A stretch of 11,634 bases of DNA from DATJPR01 sp035506295 (GCA_035506295.1 DATJPR010000173.1:1-11634), one strand, 5' to 3'. Numbered from the stretch's first letter, positions 1 to 7,484 are shown. Notes: generated by a model not told the origin, from the letters alone. Numbers and translations: made by a program.

Positions 1-612
1 GAGGTTCTTGCCGCCTATCGAACGCACCTCGTCGTTCGTGCGGGGTATCGTATTGTCGAGGCACGTCGCGATCCGTCACGCCCAGAGGGGATGTATGCAG
101 GAGGAACGTTTTTTCACATGCGGACTCTTGTCACCGGGCTCTTGAAGAAATCGGAACTTCTGGCGTTCTTCGTCTGTACGATCGGGCCGGGAATGGAGTC
201 ATGGAGAAACCGACTGCAGGCGGACGGTGATCTCGCAGGCGCATTCCTGGTAGACACTGTTGCCTCTCTTGCGGTCGAAAGCGCGGTGAACCTCCTCCAC
301 GATCGGATCGAAGTCTCCATGCGTGCCCGGGGACTGAAGATCACCAATCGCTACAGCCCCGGTTACTGCGATTGGTCGGTGGCTGAACAACACCTGCTGT
401 TTTCTCTCTTTCCTCCCGGCTTCTGTGGGATAACACTCCTCGACTCATCGCTGATGGTCCCCATCAAGTCCGTGAGCGGAGTGATCGGCATCGGCAAACA
501 GGTGAAACGCGCACAATACACCTGCGACGCCTGCGGGATGAAAGACTGCACGTACCGCTCAACGCGGACCCGCTCCTCCACACCCTCGACCAAGCGAAAG
601 ATTCAACCATGA
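1..612 (+). CDS. Corrinoid-activation protein, vitamin B12-dependent methionine synthase activation-domain family (5' end cut by window)
   Basis: The reading frame is open from base 1, so the start lies outside the window; ATG codons at 91 and 118 are internal. In this family the domain binds S-adenosylmethionine and supports reductive reactivation of a cobalamin that has oxidised to the inactive Co(II) state. Stand-alone versions accompany corrinoid methyltransferases of the MtaA/UroD type. Visible support is the stretch reading TIGPGMESW, then ALAVES-like helical residues (SLAVESAVNLL), RYSPGYCDW (the RxSPGYxxW signature), LFPP, and a C-terminal Cys cluster with codons at 523, 532 and 547 (CDACGMKDCTYR, C-x2-C-x4-C). 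That cluster is common in the stand-alone proteins and may bind metal. The stop overlaps the next start as ATGA, implying translational coupling. Family assignment is firm; the partner corrinoid protein is not in view. Confidence 0.85.
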   Translation, partial: EVLAAYRTHLVVRAGYRIVEARRDPSRPEGMYAGGTFFHMRTLVTGLLKKSELLAFFVCTIGPGMESWRNRLQADGDLAGAFLVDTVASLAVESAVNLLHDRIEVSMRARGLKITNRYSPGYCDWSVAEQHLLFSLFPPGFCGITLLDSSLMVPIKSVSGVIGIGKQVKRAQYTCDACGMKDCTYRSTRTRSSTPSTKRKIQP

Positions 613-1685
613 CTGACGCGCAATGGGACATGCTACTCAAGACTATCCATGGCGAAGTTTCGGACACGATTCCGGTGGGCTTCATTATCGATTCTCCCTG
701 GCTGCCGAACTGGTACGGTGTTCGCATCCTCGACTACTTCTCGAGCGAAACCGTGTGGCTGGAGGCCAACTTGAAGGCGCTCAGGGAATTCCCCGAGGCG
801 ATGTTTCTTCCGGGGTTCTGGTCGGAATTCGGCATGTGCACCGAGCCTTCAGCCTTCGGCGTGCGATGTTCGTTTCCGCCGAATGAGTTTCCGTACGCGC
901 ACAAGATTCTGTCGTCAGCGGACGATATTGCCTCGCTCCCGACGCCGAACCCGCAGAAGGACGGACTGTTGCCCTTCGTGCTTAATCGTTTGAAGCGTGC
1001 CCGGCCGCAGATCGAAGACGCCGGCCATCGCATCCGCTTCGCCGTCGCCCGCGGCCCATTGAATATTGCGAGTTATCTGATGGGGACGACGGAATTCCTG
1101 ACGTCGATGATGCTCGAACCGGAAAAAACGGAGGAGCTGCTGAAGAAGATCACGAAGTACTTGAAGGAATGGATTCAGCTGCAGCGGGAAGCGTTACCGT
1201 CCATCGACGGGATATTTCTGCTCGACGACATCATCGGGTTCATTGGTCAGGCGCAATTCAAGAGCTTTGCCATGCCGTACTTCAAGGAGCTTTTCAGCAC
1301 GGATGTCTCCGTCCGGTTTCTCCACAACGATGCGCCATGCAAAGTCTCGGCGCCGTTCCTCGCCGAAATGGGGGTAAATCTCTTCAACATGGGGTTTGAC
1401 GTCACGCTCAATGAACTGAAGAAGTTGACGGAGAACGCGGTGACGCTCATGGGCAACATCCCTCCGCGGGACGTCCTTGCCGCAGGCACACCCGACAAAG
1501 TCGCGGAGACGACTACGGAGTTGTTGAAATCCTTGAGCGACCCCTCCCGGGTCATTCTTTCCTGCGGCGGCGGAATGCCGCCAGGCGTGAGCTCGGAAAA
1601 TATCCGGGCGTTCATGAGAACCGTCAAGGAGTTTCCCCTCAGGAACACCGGGCCCTTAGCCCCTAATGTACCGGCGGGATCTTAA
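609..1685 (+). CDS. Uroporphyrinogen decarboxylase (URO-D) family protein, probable corrinoid-linked methyltransferase
   Basis: A 358-residue protein of normal family length (about 330-380). Coupling to a corrinoid activator through the 609-612 ATGA overlap indicates a methyltransferase of the MtaA/MtbA/CmuA kind rather than heme-pathway HemE. Such enzymes move a methyl group between a substrate or carrier (coenzyme M, tetrahydrofolate) and a corrinoid protein in the cytoplasm. Visible family landmarks are ARGPLNIAS (residues 147-155, the GP loop), FLLDDI (203-208), LMGNIPPRDVL (280-290) followed by a GTPDKV helix start, and SCGGGMPPG (318-326). Zinc ligands in MtaA are H-x-C plus a distal Cys. 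Here H239 and C319 match the outer two, but the middle motif is HNDAPC (239-244), so D241 or C244 must replace the usual Cys. No clear SD precedes the ATG. Methyl donor and acceptor cannot be told from sequence. Confidence 0.85.
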   Translation: MTDAQWDMLLKTIHGEVSDTIPVGFIIDSPWLPNWYGVRILDYFSSETVWLEANLKALREFPEAMFLPGFWSEFGMCTEPSAFGVRCSFPPNEFPYAHKILSSADDIASLPTPNPQKDGLLPFVLNRLKRARPQIEDAGHRIRFAVARGPLNIASYLMGTTEFLTSMMLEPEKTEELLKKITKYLKEWIQLQREALPSIDGIFLLDDIIGFIGQAQFKSFAMPYFKELFSTDVSVRFLHNDAPCKVSAPFLAEMGVNLFNMGFDVTLNELKKLTENAVTLMGNIPPRDVLAAGTPDKVAETTTELLKSLSDPSRVILSCGGGMPPGVSSENIRAFMRTVKEFPLRNTGPLAPNVPAGS

Positions 1686-2700
1686 GCACTTTCGCTCCAC
1701 GGATCTTCCGTCTCTTGAGATCCGTGAGAGCCTTATTTGCATCCTTCAAAGAGAACTCTTCCACGTCGGCCTTCAACGAAATCTCGGCCGCGATCGCGAG
1801 GAACTCCCTCACGTCGTTACGTGTGACGTTGGCGACAGTCTTGATCTCTTTCTCCATCCAGAGATGAGTCGGATAGTCGATCGATGAGAGAACGCTTTTA
1901 TCGCGATCTTCCTTTCTGATTGCGTTGATGACGAGCCGGCCGCCAGGGTGGAGGTTCTTCAGCGATGCGACAACTGGTGCCCAGGCAGGAGTGGTGTCGA
2001 TGATGGAGTGGAGGTGTTCCGGAGATACGCTGTCGATGTTTCCCGCCCACGCAGCGCCCAGGCTCCTGGCGAATTCCTTTTCCGAATCTCCCCGCGCAAA
2101 GACAAAGATGGTCGTGTGAGGATAACGGTGCCGTACCAACTTAAGGACAAGATGGCCTGAGGCGCCGAAACCCATGAGCCCGAGATTGTCCCCGTCCGCA
2201 ATCCCGGCTAGCGTAAGGGAACGATAGCCGATTGCCCCCGCACAGAGCAGCGGTGCCGCCTCGAGGTCAGTAAACATGCCCGGGATCCGGTGTGCGAAAC
2301 CCGCCGGGACCGCCATGTATTCTGCATAGCCTCCGTTGGCATCGCGGCCGGTGGCGATGAATTTCTCGCAGAGATTCTCGCGACCTTCCCGGCAGTACCT
2401 GCATACCCCGCACGCGGAAAAAATCCATGCAACGCCGACACGCTCGCCCGCAGAGAATCCATGAACCTTCTCGCCGACTTCGTCGATTGATCCAACGGCT
2501 TGATGCCCGAGGATGACAGGAAGGCGCGGCGGCGGTGTTCGCCCCTCAATCTCGTCGAGCTCCGTGTGGCAGACGGCACACGTCGATACCCGGACGAGAA
2601 GCTCATCATCAGCGATTATGGGCTTCGGTACTTCCTCGAGCTTCAGTGGCTCGCTGACCCTCTCAAGGTCGGCGAGTTCATGAAGGACCATGGCTTTCAT
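1663..2700 (-). CDS. Zinc-dependent alcohol dehydrogenase (MDR superfamily)
   Basis: A medium-chain NAD(P)-dependent alcohol/aldehyde oxidoreductase of 345 residues. Counting from the ATG at 2700, catalytic zinc ligands are C44 and the GH pair at H66, with H45 following C44 (CAVCHTELDE). Structural zinc ligands are C97, C100, C103 and C111. The Rossmann nucleotide loop is GFGASGH (177-183). The usual GHE is GHQ here, and GFGASxH replaces GLGGLGH; both are known in a CAD2-like subfamily of zinc ADHs. The start at 2700 gives the family-typical MKAMVL beginning, but its SD-like AAAGGG sits about 12 nt away. An in-frame ATG at 2757 with GGAAGAGG just upstream would add 19 charged residues, so the start is uncertain. 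The gene runs divergently from the hydroxyproline operon and overlaps the URO-D gene tail to tail by 23 bp. Its substrate is unknown; a link to either neighbour is not shown. Confidence 0.9.
   Translation of the reverse strand: MKAMVLHELADLERVSEPLKLEEVPKPIIADDELLVRVSTCAVCHTELDEIEGRTPPPRLPVILGHQAVGSIDEVGEKVHGFSAGERVGVAWIFSACGVCRYCREGRENLCEKFIATGRDANGGYAEYMAVPAGFAHRIPGMFTDLEAAPLLCAGAIGYRSLTLAGIADGDNLGLMGFGASGHLVLKLVRHRYPHTTIFVFARGDSEKEFARSLGAAWAGNIDSVSPEHLHSIIDTTPAWAPVVASLKNLHPGGRLVINAIRKEDRDKSVLSSIDYPTHLWMEKEIKTVANVTRNDVREFLAIAAEISLKADVEEFSLKDANKALTDLKRRKIRGAKVLKIPPVH
1698..1726. repeat. Inverted repeat at the convergent gene ends, weak terminator candidate
   Basis: The arms CACGGATCT (1698-1706) and AGATCCGTG (1718-1726) are perfectly complementary over 9 bp with an 11-nt loop. 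The hairpin starts 12 nt after the URO-D stop and lies inside the last codons of the opposing dehydrogenase gene. No U-tract follows on either strand, so it is not a canonical intrinsic terminator. Its position between two converging transcripts makes a weak bidirectional stop or mRNA 3'-end protector plausible. Confidence 0.35.
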
Positions 2701-2802
2701 CGTCGATTCAGACCCTTTCCTCTCGTTCCGGCGCAGATCCTCAGATTCTTTTTTCATGGGCCTCTTCCGTGAAACTCAAGAACAAGAGACGTGTGTTACA
2801 GC

Positions 2803-2821
2803 TATACTTCCATCCTCAGGA
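2803..2821 (+). promoter_or_regulatory. Candidate -10 box and ribosome binding site of the hydroxyproline operon
   Basis: The short divergent gap before the operon holds TATACT at 2803-2808, a 5/6 match to the sigma-70 -10 box, and AGGA at 2818-2821 placed 8 nt before the ATG at 2830. I could not find a good -35 box at the right distance. The AGGA spacing is what makes me choose the start at 2830 over the GTG at 2791. The RBS call is fairly safe; the promoter call is tentative. Confidence 0.4.
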
Positions 2822-2829
2822 ACATACGC

Positions 2830-3765
2830 ATGGTTTCGATAACTCTCAATCCAAACTGGAGCGGAGTTTTTCCGGCGCTGACGACCGCCTTTACGAAGGA
2901 CGGGTCTCTCGATTATGACGCAATACGGCAGTTCTTTGGTTGGCTGCTGGCTGCGGGTGTGGACGGCCTGGTCGTCAACGGATCGCTCGGCGAAAACGGG
3001 TCGCTGGAACCCGACGAGAAGCTCGCCCTTGTCGCGCTCGCCGTCGAAGCCTCCGGAGGCAAAGTCCCCGTTCTCTCGGGGGTCGCCGAAAGCAGCACGG
3101 CCCGCGCATGTCAGTTCGTCGATCACGCTTCGCGCCTCGGTCTCGACGGCTTCATGGCCCTCCCGCCGATGCAATACGTTTCCGACCGGCGCGAGACCAT
3201 CGCCCATTTGAAGGCGATCGCCTCAGCGACGGATCTCCCGATCATGCTCTATAATAATCCGGTCGCCTACCGCGTGGATATCACTCCAGAAATGTTCGCG
3301 GAGCTTGCAGGAGAGCCGAAGTTCGTCGCAATCAAGGAGTCTTCCGAAAACGTCCGCCGTCTGACGGATATCCGGACACTTGTCGGCGATCGGTACCGGC
3401 TGTTTGTCGGCGTGGATGACCTGGCAATGGAGAGCATTGTCGTCGGCGCGGATGGATGGGTTGCAGGACTGGTCTGCGCATTCCCCCGGGAATCCGTGGC
3501 GCTGTTCCGCCTCGTCCGGGCGGGACGGATCGCAGAAGCGCTTCCCCTCTACCGATGGTTCATGCCTCTCCTCCATCTCGACGCCTCGATCAAGTTCGTC
3601 CAGAACATCAAGCTCGTCGAGGCGATCGTCGGGGTCGGGACGGAATATGTGCGTCCTCCGCGCCTTCCCCTGACTGGCGACGAACGCCGCGAAATCGAAA
3701 CCCTGGTGCAGCGTGCCCTAGCGTCGCGGCCCTCTCTTCCAGACCTGGATCTCCTGAAGGCATAA
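2830..3765 (+). CDS. DHDPS/NAL-family lyase, probable 1-pyrroline-4-hydroxy-2-carboxylate deaminase (HypD/LhpC-like)
   Basis: A 311-residue class I aldolase-fold enzyme. The predicted reaction is deamination of 1-pyrroline-4-hydroxy-2-carboxylate to 2-oxoglutarate semialdehyde through a lysine Schiff base. Visible residues are the carboxylate-binding loop GSLGENGSL (51-59, the GxxGE position), Y141 in IMLYNNP, the Schiff-base lysine K169 in FVAIKESSENV, and GADGWVAG (206-213). The function within the superfamily comes from its neighbours: family members alone could equally be DapA, N-acetylneuraminate lyase or ketodeoxysugar-acid dehydratase. The start at 2830 is chosen because AGGA lies 8 nt upstream and homology begins soon after. 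The GTG at 2791 would add 13 unlikely residues. The stop is followed after 3 bp by the next gene, whose SD (GAAGG) lies inside this gene's 3' end. Confidence 0.9.
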   Translation: MVSITLNPNWSGVFPALTTAFTKDGSLDYDAIRQFFGWLLAAGVDGLVVNGSLGENGSLEPDEKLALVALAVEASGGKVPVLSGVAESSTARACQFVDHASRLGLDGFMALPPMQYVSDRRETIAHLKAIASATDLPIMLYNNPVAYRVDITPEMFAELAGEPKFVAIKESSENVRRLTDIRTLVGDRYRLFVGVDDLAMESIVVGADGWVAGLVCAFPRESVALFRLVRAGRIAEALPLYRWFMPLLHLDASIKFVQNIKLVEAIVGVGTEYVRPPRLPLTGDERREIETLVQRALASRPSLPDLDLLKA

Positions 3766-3768
3766 TCT

Positions 3769-5202
3769 ATGTTCAAGAATCTTATCGATGGGAAGTGGCT
3801 CGACCCGGGGAGGGAACGTCCGAACATCAACCCTTCCGACATCAGCGATATTGTCGGCATGTATGCACAAGGTGGCGGAGAAGAAGTTCATCTAGCCGTG
3901 ACCGCTGCGAAACTGGCGGCTCCCGGCTGGGCATCAAGCACTCCGCAACAACGGTTCGATGTGCTTGACATGGTGGGCACGGAGATCCTTTCCCGAAAGA
4001 CTGAGCTCGGTCACCTCCTGGCCAGAGAGGAAGGAAAAATCCTGCCCGAAGCCGTCGGTGAAGTCGTGCGGGCCGGATCGATCTTCAAGTTTTTTGCCGG
4101 AGAAGCGTTGCGGCAAGCGGGCGAACATGTGAAGTCGGTCCGGCCGGGGATCGATATCGACGTCCTGCGCCAGCCGCTTGGAGTCGTAGGACTTATCTCA
4201 CCATGGAATTATCCTATCGCGATACCTTCCTGGAAGATTGCTCCTGCGCTGGCGTTCGGCAATGCCGTGGTCTTCAAACCGGCAGAACTCGCGCCGGGGT
4301 GTTCCTGGGCTCTTGCGGAAATTCTTTCCCGCTCGGGATTACCCGTCGGGGTGTTCAACCTCGTCATGGGGCCAGGAAGGGAAGTCGGCAATGCTCTCGT
4401 TACCCATCCTTTGATTGACGGGATAAGCTTCACGGGATCCGTTGAAATCGGCCGCCAGATTGCCTCGCAGTGCGGCGCTCGGATGAAACGCGTTCAGCTG
4501 GAGATGGGAGGGAAGAATCCCCTGGTGGTGCTTGACGACGCCGATCTTGACGTAGCTGTCAATGCGGCCGTGAACGGATCCTATTTTTCGACAGGTCAAC
4601 GCTGCACTGCCTCCAGCAGGCTCATTGTCACCGCAGGAATTCGGAGCCGGTTTGAAAAACAAGTCATTGACCGGCTACGCACGCTGAAGGTGGATGATGC
4701 GCTCGCAGAGGGAACGGAGATGGGCCCTGTGGTTGACGAGGTGCAGTTGGAAAAAGACCTGGAATATGTCGGCATCGCGCAGAAGGAGGGCGGGACGCTT
4801 GCCTATGGCGGTGAGCGATTGAAACGGACGAAGAGTGGCTACTATATGTCGCCTGCGCTGATCACCGAGACGACGAATGCGATGCGCATCAACCGCGAAG
4901 AGGTGTTCGGTCCCGTCGCATCGCTGGTCATGGTCAGGGACTACGAAGAAGCGCTTGCGGTGTCCAACGATACAGAATTCGGACTATCCGCGGGAATTTG
5001 CACGACCTCCTTGAAGTACGCCAGCCACTATCGGGACCACGCGGGAGCCGGGATGGTGATGGTGAATCTGCCGACTGCCGGCGTCGATTATCATGTTCCA
5101 TTTGGCGGCCGCAAAGGATCAAGCTACGGAACGCGCGAACAGGGCAGATACGCCATCGAGTTTTACACCACAGTGAAGACCTGCTACACTGCGCCCGGCT
5201 GA
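3769..5202 (+). CDS. NAD(P)-dependent aldehyde dehydrogenase, probable 2-oxoglutarate semialdehyde dehydrogenase (2,5-dioxovalerate dehydrogenase)
   Basis: A 477-residue ALDH-superfamily enzyme of usual length, predicted to oxidise 2-oxoglutarate semialdehyde (2,5-dioxopentanoate) to 2-oxoglutarate as the last step of hydroxyproline breakdown. The catalytic set is complete: oxyanion Asn N147 in SPWNYP, cofactor Lys K170 in FKPAE, general base E245 in LEMGGKNP, nucleophile C279 in GQRCTASS, and E378 in EEVFGP. The C-terminal part around NLPTAGVDYHVPFGG (433-447) with the SSYG and EFYTT motifs resembles known 2-oxoglutarate-semialdehyde dehydrogenases of glucarate and hydroxyproline clusters. 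AAGG sits 8 nt before the ATG, inside the preceding gene. The general ALDH call is certain; the substrate rests on the operon. Confidence 0.93.
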   Translation: MFKNLIDGKWLDPGRERPNINPSDISDIVGMYAQGGGEEVHLAVTAAKLAAPGWASSTPQQRFDVLDMVGTEILSRKTELGHLLAREEGKILPEAVGEVVRAGSIFKFFAGEALRQAGEHVKSVRPGIDIDVLRQPLGVVGLISPWNYPIAIPSWKIAPALAFGNAVVFKPAELAPGCSWALAEILSRSGLPVGVFNLVMGPGREVGNALVTHPLIDGISFTGSVEIGRQIASQCGARMKRVQLEMGGKNPLVVLDDADLDVAVNAAVNGSYFSTGQRCTASSRLIVTAGIRSRFEKQVIDRLRTLKVDDALAEGTEMGPVVDEVQLEKDLEYVGIAQKEGGTLAYGGERLKRTKSGYYMSPALITETTNAMRINREEVFGPVASLVMVRDYEEALAVSNDTEFGLSAGICTTSLKYASHYRDHAGAGMVMVNLPTAGVDYHVPFGGRKGSSYGTREQGRYAIEFYTTVKTCYTAPG

Positions 5203-5220
5203 TTCCTGGACGAGTCCACC

Positions 5221-6222
5221 ATGGCACGCACCACGTTTCTCTGTATCGATGCTCACACGTGCGGGAATCCCGTCCGTGTGGTGACAGGCGGCGCACCGAC
5301 GCTCCAGGGTGCCACCATGAGCGAGCGAAGGCAACATTTCCTCGCGGAGTATGACTGGATTCGAACGGGATTGATGTTCGAGCCGCGTGGTCACGCGATG
5401 ATGTCCGGCAGCATCCTGTACGACCCGATTCGAGAAGACACGGACGCTGCACTCTTGTTTATTGAGACGAGCGGCTGCCTGCCGATGTGCGGTCATGGCA
5501 CGATCGGGACAGTGGTGGTGCTGATCGAGAACGGGCTGGTAAGACCGCGGACGCCCGGAAGGCTCCGGCTGGAAGTTCCGGCAGGTATTGTCGAGGCGGA
5601 GTACATCGAGGCTGGCGGTCACGTCGAGTCGGTGCGATTGCGGAACGTACCGTCGTACCTCGATGCCCGAGATCTCTCTATCGAAATCCCGGACTTCGGC
5701 ACCCTGTGGTTCGATGTGGCCTACGGCGGAAACTTTTACGCCATCGTCGACCCACGCGGCGATTTCAGAAGCCTCGACCAGTTTTCGGCGGCCGAGATTC
5801 TCCGACTGAGTCCACTCGTGCGACGTGCGATCAATGCGAAATATTCCTTCGTCCATCCCCTCAATCCAACCATCCACGGCTGCAGCCATGTCGAATGGAC
5901 CGGGATACCGCGACACCCACAGGCCCAGGGGCGGAATGCCGTGTTCTACGGCGAAGGGGCAATCGACCGATCTCCCTGCGGCACCGGCACATCAGCCCGG
6001 CTCGCACAATTGACGGCGAAGGGCGTGTTGAAAAAGGGGGATGTCTTCGTGCACGAGAGCATCATCGGGAGCCTGTTTACCGGACGTGTCGAGGAGCTGG
6101 TCAAGATCGGGGAACGGGATGGGATCATTCCGAGCATTGAAGGGTGGGCACGCGTTACAGGGTACAACACGATCTTCATTGACGATCGAGACCCATACGC
6201 ACACGGGTTTGAAGTGCGGTGA
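5221..6222 (+). CDS. lhpA: 4-hydroxyproline 2-epimerase (proline racemase family)
   Basis: A 333-residue cofactor-independent epimerase, predicted to interconvert trans-4-hydroxy-L-proline and cis-4-hydroxy-D-proline by two-base chemistry. Both catalytic cysteines are present: C90 in LPMCGHGTIG and C253 in DRSPCGTGTSAR. This separates it from trans-3-hydroxyproline dehydratases, which have Thr at the second site. The stretch GHAMMSGSILYDP (57-69) followed by LFIETSGCLPMCGHG is characteristic of bacterial 4-hydroxyproline epimerases rather than clostridial-type proline racemase or the dehydratase group. The gene lies 18 bp after the dehydrogenase with a weak SD (GGACGAG) and overlaps the oxidase start by GTGA. 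Substrate preference (hydroxyproline over proline) is inferred from motifs and neighbours. The protein is also named HypRE in rhizobia. Confidence 0.92.
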   Translation: MARTTFLCIDAHTCGNPVRVVTGGAPTLQGATMSERRQHFLAEYDWIRTGLMFEPRGHAMMSGSILYDPIREDTDAALLFIETSGCLPMCGHGTIGTVVVLIENGLVRPRTPGRLRLEVPAGIVEAEYIEAGGHVESVRLRNVPSYLDARDLSIEIPDFGTLWFDVAYGGNFYAIVDPRGDFRSLDQFSAAEILRLSPLVRRAINAKYSFVHPLNPTIHGCSHVEWTGIPRHPQAQGRNAVFYGEGAIDRSPCGTGTSARLAQLTAKGVLKKGDVFVHESIIGSLFTGRVEELVKIGERDGIIPSIEGWARVTGYNTIFIDDRDPYAHGFEVR

Positions 6223-7484
6223 CAGGAATGAACAATGCGCCGGACGTGATCATCGTCGGAGGTGGAGCGATCGGCCTTTGTGCCGCGTACTACCTTTTGA
6301 AGGACGGCGCTTCGGTCGTCGTCATCGACAAGGGAGAGATGGGTCATGGAAGCTCTCTCCATAACGCCGGTTATATCTGCCCGAGCCACTTTGTCCCGCT
6401 TGCCGCTCCCGGCGTATTTGCACAGGCATTGAAATGGATGCTCAGCCCGAGCAGTCCGTTCTATGTGAAGCCCAGACTTGATCGTGAGCTGATTGCCTGG
6501 GCATGGCAATTCCGCAAGTCGTCCACCGAGCGCGCCATGAGATGCGCAATGCCTTTGCTGCGGGACCTTCTGGTGGATGGCTCCCGACTTATGGAGGAGC
6601 TTTCCCGTGAGCCGGGGATGGCATTTCAGTATGCGAGGCAGGGGCTGTGTATGCTCTTCGCGACTGAGAAGGGAAGATCTGCTGTAGAGCACGAGGCAAG
6701 ACTGGCGGATGAGCTCGGCATGGAAGCCCGTTTGCTGGACCGCCGGCAGCTGCAGACAATGGATCCAGGGATCGAGTTTGGCGCGATGGGAGGAGCGTTC
6801 TATCCCGGGGACGCGCACCTCCTTCCCGCAAAACTGGTGCAGGACCTCTCCAGCGTCCTCGTCCGTTCGGGAGCTACTCTGATCGAGAATTGTCCGGTTG
6901 AAGGATTTGTGCTCGAGGGGGGGAGAATCGCCTCTGTGAAGACGCCCAAAGGCTGGTATGAGTCTCGGGAAGTCGTCCTTGCCGGCGGGGCCTGGTCTCC
7001 GGGAATCCTTCGAGACATTGGCGTCCGGATGCTGATGCAACCCGGGAAAGGCTATAGCATTACCATCCCCAGGCCGCCGCGGAAGCCTGTTCACCCGTAC
7101 ATCTTCACCGAACGCCGCGTCGTGGTGACGCCGTTTCAAGACAGCCTGCGATTTGCCGGCACCATGGAAATGTCCGGGCTGGATACGTCGATCCATCAGC
7201 TCCGCATACGGGCGATGCTCGACGCCATCCCGGTGTACATGAAGAACATTGTCCTTCCGCCCTTCTCCGACTTCGCTCTCTGGGCGGGCCTGCGTCCGGT
7301 CAGCCCGGATGGGCTACCCTACATCGGTCGGTTCCGCCAGGTCTCCAATCTTACGGCAGCAACCGGTCATGCTATGCTTGGAATATCTCTCGCGACGGTC
7401 ACAGGCAAACTCGTTGCGGAGATTCTCGGCGGACGGCCGCCAAGCCATGATCTTGCGTTGTTGAATCCTCAACGTTTTGGGTAG
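6219..7484 (+). CDS. FAD-dependent D-amino acid oxidoreductase, probable cis-4-hydroxy-D-proline oxidase/dehydrogenase (DadA/HypO-like)
   Basis: A 421-residue DAO-superfamily flavoprotein, predicted to oxidise cis-4-hydroxy-D-proline to 1-pyrroline-4-hydroxy-2-carboxylate. The FAD Rossmann motif is DVIIVGGGAIG (9-19), with D37 at the end of the second strand (VVVIDKG) binding the ribose. Further DadA-type landmarks are VLAGGAWSP (253-261), GLRPVSPDGLPYIG (357-370) and GHAMLGIS (383-390). It stands alone: the small FAD/2Fe-2S partner subunits of the heteromeric LhpBEF enzyme are absent here, so it should be a single-subunit oxidase or quinone-linked dehydrogenase. Which electron acceptor is used cannot be seen. 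The start is uncertain: GTG at 6219 overlaps the epimerase stop as GTGA, while ATG at 6228 gives MNNAPDV but has AGGA directly against it, too close for a normal SD. No transmembrane segment is evident. Confidence 0.9.
   Translation: MTGMNNAPDVIIVGGGAIGLCAAYYLLKDGASVVVIDKGEMGHGSSLHNAGYICPSHFVPLAAPGVFAQALKWMLSPSSPFYVKPRLDRELIAWAWQFRKSSTERAMRCAMPLLRDLLVDGSRLMEELSREPGMAFQYARQGLCMLFATEKGRSAVEHEARLADELGMEARLLDRRQLQTMDPGIEFGAMGGAFYPGDAHLLPAKLVQDLSSVLVRSGATLIENCPVEGFVLEGGRIASVKTPKGWYESREVVLAGGAWSPGILRDIGVRMLMQPGKGYSITIPRPPRKPVHPYIFTERRVVVTPFQDSLRFAGTMEMSGLDTSIHQLRIRAMLDAIPVYMKNIVLPPFSDFALWAGLRPVSPDGLPYIGRFRQVSNLTAATGHAMLGISLATVTGKLVAEILGGRPPSHDLALLNPQRFG

Larger units (their letters stand above)
2830..7484 (+). 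other. Predicted trans-4-hydroxy-L-proline catabolic operon (four genes)
   Basis: Four same-strand genes are packed with a 3-bp gap, an 18-bp gap and a 4-bp GTGA overlap, which is strong evidence for one transcript. Their families match the known bacterial hydroxyproline route one for one: epimerase, D-hydroxyproline oxidase/dehydrogenase, pyrroline-hydroxycarboxylate deaminase and 2-oxoglutarate-semialdehyde dehydrogenase (Lhp or Hyp naming). The gene order is deaminase, dehydrogenase, epimerase, oxidase, not the order of the reactions. No transporter or regulator is included. The deaminase and dehydrogenase could alone also serve sugar-acid pathways, but the epimerase and oxidase fix the substrate class. 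Confidence 0.85.

Noticed and set aside
5119..5916. A 265-codon minus-strand open frame opposite the aldehyde dehydrogenase and epimerase junction
   Set aside because: It spans two well-supported genes and shows no domain features.
5946..7196. A 416-codon open frame on the minus strand opposite the epimerase end and the FAD oxidoreductase
   Set aside because: It has no recognisable motifs, a composition rich in His, Arg and Ser typical of antisense shadows in GC-rich DNA, and lies entirely opposite two genes with intact catalytic residues.
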